From NCBI GenBank assembly GCA_963843255.1, contig CAWJJQ010000010.1:558001-622000 (forward strand): 64,000 bases of DNA, read 5' to 3'. The notes under the pieces are model-generated. The model did not search any database, was not told the DNA's origin, and saw only the letters and a list, made by a program, of their open reading frames with translations. Below are positions 51,776 through 58,302 of this stretch, piece by piece (positions within the stretch are counted from its first letter, which is position 1; each line of letters starts with the position of its first letter). Origin of the DNA: Bog-159 sp963843255 (lineage in GTDB: Bacteria > Acidobacteriota > Terriglobia > Bryobacterales > Bryobacteraceae). The position numbers and the translations under genes are program-made.

Positions 51776-52693
51776 TTGACACAAGTCGGCCGCACCGTTC
51801 CGAACACCGTCGCTAAAGCTCCGATCACTTTCGCCATGATCGAACTGGCGGAGCCGCAGGACTGCAATTCACGTAAGAACACGTGGCTAAACTACGGGTT
51901 CAAAGACGTGACGCCGACGTTCGGCGCGCAATCGACAGTGCCGACCCTGGACGGGGCGCAGGCCACCGCGGGCCGGCAGATGATCGATTCGTTGAAAACA
52001 GTAGATGCCGACTGGTACATGCTCTCCGGCCACCAGGGCGCTATTTACGGCAGGGAATACGAGTTATTCACCACGGACGGACAGCCCTTGCGTGGGGACG
52101 GGAGCAACAGCATCGACTCAATCCGCGTGGTTAACGAGGAGCAGAACTGCGGCTTTTTCAACGAATCGTACCATCAGGCGTACTGGGGCTCCGTGCAGCG
52201 GTCCGCGCCTACACCGGATACGAACAAGTTTTCCAAGCAGATTGCGAATGCGATTTACTTGCGGACCTCGCCGGCAGCGCCGACGACAGTTGCGGCGTTC
52301 AGCCAGATGAATCCGCTGCTGGACGCCAGCCATTCCGGGGTGAAAGGAATTATTATTTCGGCGTGCAACACGCTGATATATAAAAGCGTGCGCATCGCAT
52401 GGAATGCGGCTTATCCCAATGCCGTGATCATCGGCACGGTGGGGCGCATTGCAACGGGCACGTGGGTGACGAACGCCATTGCTTCCGCCGCCATGACAGA
52501 CGAGAGCTTCTGGCGCAATCCGCAGGCGATTCTGGATGGCAGCGGCATGTGCGAGAAGCTGGCGACTCAGTTAATGCAAGGCTTCCCTTCCAGTAGCCAA
52601 ATCGGTTTGCAGTACAAAGGGACTTTGTATTATTGCCCTCACGGAAAATCTCCGCTGTCGCAGCCGGCGAGCGACTCGTACGCAGCACCATGA
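51776..52693 (+). CDS. Uncharacterised protein with CHAT/caspase-like His-Gly and Cys motifs
   Basis: The 305-residue product from a TTG start is not a known family by eye. Two motifs fit a clan-CD protease core: a strand leading to His86-Gln-Gly in DADWYMLSGHQGAIYG, and a hydrophobic strand leading to Cys197 in GVKGIIISACNTL, spaced by about 110 residues. CHAT and other caspase-like peptidases show the same hydrophobic-His-Gly and hydrophobic-Ala-Cys-Asn pattern. The sequence further includes NAVIIGTVGRIATGTWV and no signal peptide. Protease activity is inference from the motifs and position; the Gln in place of the more common residue between His and Gly is a caution. Confidence 0.7.
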   Translation: MTQVGRTVPNTVAKAPITFAMIELAEPQDCNSRKNTWLNYGFKDVTPTFGAQSTVPTLDGAQATAGRQMIDSLKTVDADWYMLSGHQGAIYGREYELFTTDGQPLRGDGSNSIDSIRVVNEEQNCGFFNESYHQAYWGSVQRSAPTPDTNKFSKQIANAIYLRTSPAAPTTVAAFSQMNPLLDASHSGVKGIIISACNTLIYKSVRIAWNAAYPNAVIIGTVGRIATGTWVTNAIASAAMTDESFWRNPQAILDGSGMCEKLATQLMQGFPSSSQIGLQYKGTLYYCPHGKSPLSQPASDSYAAP

Positions 52694-53697
52694 TGAAACT
52701 CGATCTCAAAGCCGTAAGGCTGAGCGGAACGGTGTTGAAACTGGGCCAGTTGAGCCAGCCCGATGCGCTCGTGCTGCAGGTGGGACAGTCGCTCGCCAGC
52801 GTCTCGTGGAAGCGGCTGCGCACATCGTTTGTGCGGGCGCCGCTGGTGGTGGGCGCGCCTGGGGACGCCACCGTCATCGCGGAAGATGTGGCGGTGGACA
52901 GTGCCTGGACGATCGACGAAAAATCGCAGCAGGTGGCCTTGGCGCGCGCCGGTGAGATCTTATTCATCGATCCGCTGGCCAGACGGGTGGTGAGGACGGC
53001 GCCCGTCAAAGGGCTGCGAAACGGAACCTTCGATATGGCGCTCGATGGCGACGGGAAACGTGCGCTGGTGGTGGTGGTACGTGATGTGGCCCTGGATTTC
53101 TCCGAGTACGCGGTGGTCGCCGTGGATCTGGCGACGGGAGACCTGACGCCGGAGTCGTCGATCCACGCTAATGCCGACTTGGAACTGCTTTGGGACGATA
53201 TGTCGCGTGCGTGGCTGATCGGCGATACGCACACCGGCGCATTATGGCGCTGGGATGGGACCAAGCCGGCCACCAGGTTCGCGGGGCCGGCGGATGCGAC
53301 GATTCAGGCGGCCACACTCGCGGCCACCGCGGAAGGAGCGGTGGCCACGGCGCTGCTGCAGACCGCCACGGGCGCCGGGCGTCTGATGGCGGGCCGGGTG
53401 GGCGCAGCCGGCGTTACCTGGTCGCAGCCGTTGGATTTGCCGGGCGCCGCGGTCCTCACGGCGCGGCGTCATCCCACACAGGCGTTGTGGGCCTGTCTGG
53501 CGCACGATGATGCGGGGCAGCAGATCCAGGTCCGCGGGGCGGATGGCAAGGTAGCCGCCGCGGCGCCCCTGCTGCCGCCTTTTTTGATGAGTAAGCTGTT
53601 TTGGTCGACGGCCGAGCCTACGCGGATTTGGGGCGTGGGGATGCGGGCGCTGGCGGCGGGTACTTTGGGGGAGGAGGAAGAGTCTGTTGCTCCGTGA
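52690..53697 (+). CDS. Uncharacterised propeller-like protein, third gene of the module
   Basis: The start ATGATG overlaps the stop of the previous gene, giving 335 residues. The sequence is a succession of short beta blades (QQVALARAGEILFIDPLARR, GTFDMALDGDGKRALVVVVR, DDMSRAWLIGDTHTGALWRW) consistent with a WD40/YncE-like beta-propeller. There is no signal peptide. Ending in EEEESVAP it looks complete. Overlap with the CHAT-like gene argues for stoichiometric co-production: an inhibitor, substrate receptor or binding partner are all possible. Confidence 0.75.
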   Translation: MMKLDLKAVRLSGTVLKLGQLSQPDALVLQVGQSLASVSWKRLRTSFVRAPLVVGAPGDATVIAEDVAVDSAWTIDEKSQQVALARAGEILFIDPLARRVVRTAPVKGLRNGTFDMALDGDGKRALVVVVRDVALDFSEYAVVAVDLATGDLTPESSIHANADLELLWDDMSRAWLIGDTHTGALWRWDGTKPATRFAGPADATIQAATLAATAEGAVATALLQTATGAGRLMAGRVGAAGVTWSQPLDLPGAAVLTARRHPTQALWACLAHDDAGQQIQVRGADGKVAAAAPLLPPFLMSKLFWSTAEPTRIWGVGMRALAAGTLGEEEESVAP

Positions 53698-53715
53698 CGG
53701 CGCTCTCCAGTATCA

Positions 53716-53733
53716 TATAATTATCAGATAATT
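53716..53733 (+). promoter_or_regulatory. Promoter and operator of the Phd-RelE pair
   Basis: A perfect TATAAT at 53716-53721 overlaps a perfect 7-bp inverted repeat AATTATC-A-GATAATT at 53719-53733, 18 bases before the antitoxin ATG, with GGAGAG at 53741. The overlap of -10 and palindrome suits autorepression by the antitoxin-toxin complex. Confidence 0.7.
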
Positions 53734-53751
53734 GATTGATGGAGAGCTCCC

Positions 53752-54039
53752 ATGCTTGATACCCGAGAAATCCACCCCCTGACCGATTTTTTGCGCAATC
53801 ACAAGGCGCACGTTACCCGGCTGAAGGAAACGCACACGCCGGAAGTGCTGACGGTCAACGGCAAGGCGGAAATCGTCGTACAGGACGCGGAGAGTTACCA
53901 GCGCATGGTTGACCGCCTGCACCACATGGAAACCGTCGCGGCGATTCAGGAAGGCATGGCGAGCGCCGAGCGCGGCGAACTGAAGCCCGCCGCTCAGGTG
54001 CTGGCAGAGATGCAGGCCAAATATGGCCTATCGCGTTAG
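53752..54039 (+). CDS. Phd/YefM-family antitoxin
   Basis: The 95-residue product has the Phd fold with a DNA-binding N-terminus: LDTREIHPLTDFLRNHKAHV, TRLKETHTPEVLTVNGKAEI and VVQDAESYQRMVDRL. The C-terminal half (ASAERGELKPAAQVLAEMQA) should cover the toxin. Its end overlaps the toxin start by 17 bases. A palindrome overlapping the -10 box upstream suggests autoregulation. Confidence 0.92.
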   Translation: MLDTREIHPLTDFLRNHKAHVTRLKETHTPEVLTVNGKAEIVVQDAESYQRMVDRLHHMETVAAIQEGMASAERGELKPAAQVLAEMQAKYGLSR

Positions 54040-54352
54040 CCTCTCGGCTCCCGCCGAGACTGACGCCTACGCGGCTTTCGAGCGTATCCGCGAGGCCGCG
54101 CCGATGCACGCAGGGCAATGGCTTGTGCGGCTCTTCGCGGCGATTGACACCCTCAGCCGGAATCCGGCACGCTGCCCGGTAATAGCCGAAGCGGACGAGC
54201 TTGGCTTTTCCACCCGTCACCTGCTTTTCGGCAAGGGCAGGGGAATCTACCGCATTATCTTTGATATCCGGGAGGAGGAACGGCACGTCCGCGTCCTTCG
54301 CATCTGGCATGGCTCCCGCGATGCCATCACCGCCGCCGACGTGGAGGAATAA
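54023..54352 (+). CDS. RelE/ParE-family toxin
   Basis: The 109-residue product has the RelE/ParE small fold: YRVSLSAPAETDAYAAFERI, PMHAGQWLVRLFAAIDTLSR, PARCPVIAEADELGF, and the C-terminal strand GIYRIIFDIREEERHVRVLR with IWHGSRDA. It would cleave mRNA or hit gyrase. Both genes of the pair look intact. Confidence 0.9.
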   Translation: MAYRVSLSAPAETDAYAAFERIREAAPMHAGQWLVRLFAAIDTLSRNPARCPVIAEADELGFSTRHLLFGKGRGIYRIIFDIREEERHVRVLRIWHGSRDAITAADVEE

Positions 54353-54605
54353 CGATGCCTGATTTCATCGCGAAACTGCTGGAGCCACGCAATAGCGACC
54401 GAGTGAGCTACGATGTGGACTGCTGCCGAAACGCACACTTAGGTTGACCGTGTCGTATGCCGGACTCGCTACCTCGACATACGGCCAGGATTTCCACGAC
54501 TTTCGCGCGCCAAGCGCCAAACGTGGGGTTTCCAAAAACCCTTCCATGCAGAGGTAGTGCTGTATTAAGGTCGGTTGCCGTTGGTTCTCAATATCGCTTA
54601 GATGC

Positions 54606-54725
54606 TCACTTCGACCGATGCCTCTTTTGTCGTAGCGCCGAACCCGCAACGCTCTTACACGCTGACGAGTCACCATCCCGAAGTATTTTACTGGCTTTCC
54701 GCGCCACTGTGTTGGACGTTCCCAT
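54606..54725 (-). CDS. Tiny ORF of 39 residues with an AGSAL motif
   Basis: An ORF starts after AAGGGGTTCAATTTT with ATG and runs 39 codons: MGTSNTVARKASKILRDGDS, then SACKSVAGSALRQKRHRSK. The basic composition and the pattern SK-ILRDG followed by KSVAGSAL-Q resemble small conserved proteins of unknown function from diverse bacteria. It lies in an AT-richer patch between a toxin gene and the dead recombinase and may belong to the lost element. Confidence 0.55.
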   Translation of the reverse strand: MGTSNTVARKASKILRDGDSSACKSVAGSALRQKRHRSK

Positions 54726-54780
54726 AAAATTGAACCCCTTCGCCACAATTTTACTAAAACAAAACTATTGACTCGTGTTT

Positions 54781-55756
54781 TAAATCCCCACCTTGCGGTA
54801 CTCATCTTCCGCCGCATCCCCGCGCCGGTCGTAAAGCTGCGTGGTGCGCGTGTCCGCGTGGTTTGCAATCTGCGGGCTTCCGCCGGGCTACCCTCGCTTT
54901 TTCAGGTAATCGGTGATGCCAGTTGCCCGCATCGAGTGATTGCCGATGCGCGTTTTGATGCCCGCGTGCTTCGCATGACGTTGTATCAGCCGGTAGGGGT
55001 CCTACTGCGTCATACGGTGCGGCGTGCCGGTCGAGCACCCCGTGGTGCGGAACAGCGGCCCGTCCTTATCGCTCCCGATACCCGCCGCCGCGATGTACTC
55101 ATCCAGGTAGGCTTCCAGCTTGGGGATGCACGGCGCTTCATGTTCTTTGCCGCCCTTTTCGTGCAGCCGCACCCACCCGCGCCGCCCCTGGCTGAAGTAA
55201 TCCCCCGCGTCCATATTGAGCACCGCGCCGATGCGGGCGAAGGTGTAGACCATCACGCCGCTGAGCGCCCGCGCTTCCTCACGGTCGAGCACCGGCGTCT
55301 TGCCCTTCTTCTGCGAATATTTCGGGCCGCGCACCGCATGCGCCGGGTTCACGTCATGCACATGGCCGACCACGAGCCAGTCAAACAGCATGCGCAGCGC
55401 CGCCAGGTGTTGTTTTACCGTGGGCTTCGAAAGGTCCGGCCCCCCGGGTCTGGCAACCGCCAGCCCCCCTCAATGTACGCTGCCACGTGCGGCGGCTTCA
55501 CGTGCTCGAGTCCGGCCAGGCCCTTGCCCTCGCACCATTCCGAAAACCGGCAGGCGGCCTTGTAATAAGCCCGCCGCGTGTTCCGGTTGCGGATATGCGC
55601 GGTGAAGAAGCCAAAGAACCGCTCGCCCGTTTTTTCGTCGGCCAGAAACACGGCGGGCAGCTTCGCGGCCAGGCCCGCGAGCGCGCGGGGTTCCTTGAAA
55701 GGGACGACCGTGCCGTTATTTGGGGTGGGGAATGATGGAGAGAATGACATACTCAT
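54781..55756 (-). pseudogene. Tyrosine recombinase (integrase) remnant
   Basis: The N-terminal SAM-like part (NRNTRRAYYKAACRFSEWCE, LEHVKPPHVAAYIEGG) is in one frame from 55756. After a G-run near 55439-55446 the frame shifts, and the catalytic domain continues: PTVKQHLAALRMLFDWLVVG, SGVMVYTFARIGAVLNM with an Arg, NHSMRATGITDYLKK and TTQLYDRRGDAAEDEYRKVG with the catalytic Tyr. Two in-frame TAG codons, near 55001 and 54889, break it further. It is phage/element-type and dead. It overlaps the toxin gene at 55716 by about 40 bases. Confidence 0.88.
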
Positions 55757-55961
55757 CGCCCTCGATTTTGAAGTAGAAACGCCAGTCCCGCGTTACCCGT
55801 CCCTGCCACACGGCGAGCGCTTCGCTGTATTTCTTGGCGTGGAGGGAGGGGTGGGCGCGATTGGCAAGCAGGAAGCGCAGTTGTTTGGCGAACGCCTTGC
55901 GGATGATGACCGGCAGGCCCGCATAGTCCTTGTCGGCTCTCTCCGTAAAGCGCAGTTTCAT
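55716..55961 (-). CDS. RelE/ParE-like toxin
   Basis: The 81-residue product begins MKLRFTERADKDYAGLPVII and continues RKAFAKQLRFLLANRAHPSL, KYSEALAVWQGRVTRDWRFY and FKIEGDEYVILSIIPH: a RelE-type RNA-cleaving toxin with the usual C-terminal strand. Its ATG overlaps the AbrB antitoxin stop by four bases. The C-terminus runs into the recombinase remnant, but the ORF itself is complete. Confidence 0.88.
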   Translation of the reverse strand: MKLRFTERADKDYAGLPVIIRKAFAKQLRFLLANRAHPSLHAKKYSEALAVWQGRVTRDWRFYFKIEGDEYVILSIIPHPK

Positions 55962-56230
55962 GGACGGCGCTTTTTCGCATGGGGTTTGGCGCGCGCATCG
56001 AGCGCGCTAATCGCCGCGTCAGCGCTGGCATAAGGCCCGTGGGTTCTGCCCTTCCTCATATCCTCCAGCCCTTCCGCCAGATGCCGGTCAACGAGGCTTT
56101 TGGGCGTGAAGGTGATTTTCCCGTTCTCCACACCCGCCTCCAGGAAGTCGCCAATCTCGATATGCGCTTGTTCGCGGACGTGCTGCGGAATCACAATCTG
56201 AAACTTGCTTTTTACGGTGACGATGTCCAT
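55958..56230 (-). CDS. AbrB/MazE-type antitoxin
   Basis: The 90-residue product has an AbrB/SpoVT swapped-hairpin domain, MDIVTVKSKFQIVIPQHVRE, QAHIEIGDFLEAGVENGKIT, and a basic C-terminal tail (DARAKPHAKKRRP) that would block the toxin. It overlaps the toxin start by four bases. A probable promoter with an inverted repeat sits 33 bases upstream. Confidence 0.9.
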   Translation of the reverse strand: MDIVTVKSKFQIVIPQHVREQAHIEIGDFLEAGVENGKITFTPKSLVDRHLAEGLEDMRKGRTHGPYASADAAISALDARAKPHAKKRRP

Positions 56231-56254
56231 ATGGTTTGCCTGTTCTTTAGTTTA

Positions 56255-56291
56255 ACTGTTGAACAGTACAACGAAACCGCCTTCCCGTCAA
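56255..56291 (-). promoter_or_regulatory. Promoter and operator of the AbrB-RelE pair
   Basis: On the coding strand TTGACG (56291-56286) is followed after 17 bases by TACTGT (56268-56263). A 6-bp inverted repeat ACTGTT-C-AACAGT (56255-56267) covers the -10. This fits autorepression by the antitoxin. Confidence 0.6.
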
Positions 56292-56429
56292 GCGCTTCCA
56301 TACGTGTGATAATGTCCTTTATCTCACCGTAGCACGGAGGGGAGGAATCTCCTCTTGCTCCAACTCTCTCTGAGCCGAAGCGATGCTGTGAGGGCGGATG
56401 CCCGAGAGCGGCGGTTATGAGGAGCCCCG

Positions 56430-58157
56430 TTACTTGAAAGGGTCGTGCTTGATCACGCCCGCGCCCTCCTTAATCGTCACCAACTGGTTCGCGGCCACTG
56501 CCGTGATGGTCTCCCGCGCACCGTTGGGCCAGCGGACCTCCAGATCGGCCGTGGCCGCCTGGCCCAACCCGTAATGCAACCGGCGGTCATGCACCGAAAG
56601 ATAGGACGACTGCGCCAGCACTGCCTGCGCCTGCTTTTTGCCGCCATAGCTGGCGATGACAGTGGCGCCGATGGCGCTGCGATTGGATTTCGTTCCGACC
56701 AGCTTCACCTTCAGCCAGTGATCGCTGCCGCTGATATCGTTGCGCAGCAGTGAGGGCGGCTCATTTTGGTTCATGATCAGGATATCGATGTCTCCATCAT
56801 TATCGAAATCGCCAAAAGCCACGCCGCGGCTGGCGTGGGCTTCCTCTATGCCCGGACCGCCGCCGCCGATCAACTCCTCAAACTTGCCCTGGCCCAGGTT
56901 ACGGAAGATCACGCGCGGCGTGCGGTGCGGAAACTCGGGATACTTCTTCTCCACTTCCGGATAGACGCTGCCGGTCACCCAGAACAGGTCGGGCTGCCCG
57001 TCGTTGTCGAGGTCGACGATGCCGGCGCCCCAACTGATAAAGCGGGTCTCCACTCCCAGCCCCGCCCGCAGGGTCACATCCGTGAAATTGCCTTTGCCGT
57101 TGTTACGGTAGAGCGCCGGCGTGTCTTCGGTGAAGTGGGTTTTGAAAACGTCCAGGTAGCCGTCGCAGCCGTAATCGCCGATGCCCAGCCCCATACCGGC
57201 CTGTTCGAGCCCGTCTTCGTTCAGGGCTACGCCCCGCTCCAGTCCCTCTTCGCTGAAGGTGCCGTCGTGATTGTTGCGGAAGAAGAGGCTGGGCGTGGAG
57301 TCGCAGGCCACGTAGATGTCGGGCCAACCGTCGTTGTCGAAATCGGCGGCTACCGCGGTCAGGCCGTAGCTGCCTTTAGCGGCGGCGATCCCCGTGCGCA
57401 CCGACACGTCCGTGAAGGTGCCATTGCCGTTGTTGTGGTAGAGCAGATGTGTCTCGGGCGGCAGCCCGCGCGGGCCGCAATTCACGGGGATGCCTTTCCA
57501 ATTGCAACTGGCAAGCTGGCCGGCCGGGGGTACGGTCTTGAGATCGAACTTCAGGTAATTGGATATGAACAGATCCAGGTGGCCGTCGCGGTCGTAATCG
57601 ACGAAGGTGCAGCCCGCGCCCCAGCGCACGCCGGGCACCAGCAGGCCGGCTTCTTTGGTCACATCCGTGAAGGTGCCGTTGCCGTTATTGCGATAGAGAA
57701 CGTTCTGGCCCCAGTAAGTAATGAAGATATCTTCGAAGCCATCGTTATTATAGTCCGCAATAGTGACCCCGAAGGCCCAGCCGGTGCGCGTCAGGCCCGC
57801 GGCCGTGGTCACGTCGGAGAAGGTGCCATCGCGGTTGTTCTTGTAGAGGCGGTTAGTGGCGCCTGGGGGCGCGCCTTCCAGACGGGTGCCGCACAGCACG
57901 AAGATATCCTGCCAGCCGTCGTTATCGTAATCGATGAAGGCGATGCCGGCGCCCATGGCCTCGATGATGTAGAGGTTGCGGTCCACGCCCCCGTAAACGA
58001 CCGGATCGCGCAGGCCGGCATGCGCCGCCACGTCCGTGAAATGGGCATGGAAGGGAAGGCCGGACGGTTTGCCGCGGGGCATGGGTTTTACGCCCCGGCT
58101 GGCCATTTGGGCACACGCAGCCGCTGGCATCAGGGCAAGGAGTTCGCGGCGGGTCAT
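56430..58157 (-). CDS. CRTAC1-like FG-GAP/VCBS repeat protein with Tat signal
   Basis: I start at MTRRELLALMPAAACAQMAS (575 residues); an upstream in-frame Met adds non-signal sequence. After the twin-arginine leader come repeated FG-GAP/VCBS blades, each with a calcium-type loop such as DYDNDGWQDIFVLC, DYNNDGFEDIFITY and DFDNDGWPDIYVAC, then a C-terminal ASPIC/UnbV-like region (LRNDISGSDHWLKVKLVGT, SNRSAIGATVIASYGGKKQA). It is an exported seven-bladed propeller; adhesive or glycan-related roles are proposed for the family. Confidence 0.9.
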   Translation of the reverse strand: MTRRELLALMPAAACAQMASRGVKPMPRGKPSGLPFHAHFTDVAAHAGLRDPVVYGGVDRNLYIIEAMGAGIAFIDYDNDGWQDIFVLCGTRLEGAPPGATNRLYKNNRDGTFSDVTTAAGLTRTGWAFGVTIADYNNDGFEDIFITYWGQNVLYRNNGNGTFTDVTKEAGLLVPGVRWGAGCTFVDYDRDGHLDLFISNYLKFDLKTVPPAGQLASCNWKGIPVNCGPRGLPPETHLLYHNNGNGTFTDVSVRTGIAAAKGSYGLTAVAADFDNDGWPDIYVACDSTPSLFFRNNHDGTFSEEGLERGVALNEDGLEQAGMGLGIGDYGCDGYLDVFKTHFTEDTPALYRNNGKGNFTDVTLRAGLGVETRFISWGAGIVDLDNDGQPDLFWVTGSVYPEVEKKYPEFPHRTPRVIFRNLGQGKFEELIGGGGPGIEEAHASRGVAFGDFDNDGDIDILIMNQNEPPSLLRNDISGSDHWLKVKLVGTKSNRSAIGATVIASYGGKKQAQAVLAQSSYLSVHDRRLHYGLGQAATADLEVRWPNGARETITAVAANQLVTIKEGAGVIKHDPFK

Positions 58158-58208
58158 GGTCAGGGGGATGGATGAGTTTCCACCAATTGTAGCGCTTGGC
58201 GCGGACAC

Positions 58209-58250
58209 GGGGCTGAGAGCCCCTTGCAGGCTTTGAGAGCCTGCCCCACT
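58209..58250. repeat. Intergenic double-hairpin repeat, family member 3
   Basis: GGGGCT-GAG-AGCCCC (58209-58223) is followed by GCAGGCT-TTGAG-AGCCTGC (58226-58244) and CCCACT. This matches the units at 39160 and 4529. It lies between the divergent VCBS-repeat and LamG genes. Confidence 0.8.
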
Positions 58251-58302
58251 GAGGGAGTTTGACGTCGGCTTACGCCTCCCTTATCGACGGAGGATTCCTG
58301 GT

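Noticed and set aside
55002..55391. A separate small recombinase gene
   Set aside because: It is the middle part of the interrupted integrase; the N- and C-terminal parts with matching family motifs are on either side in the same orientation.
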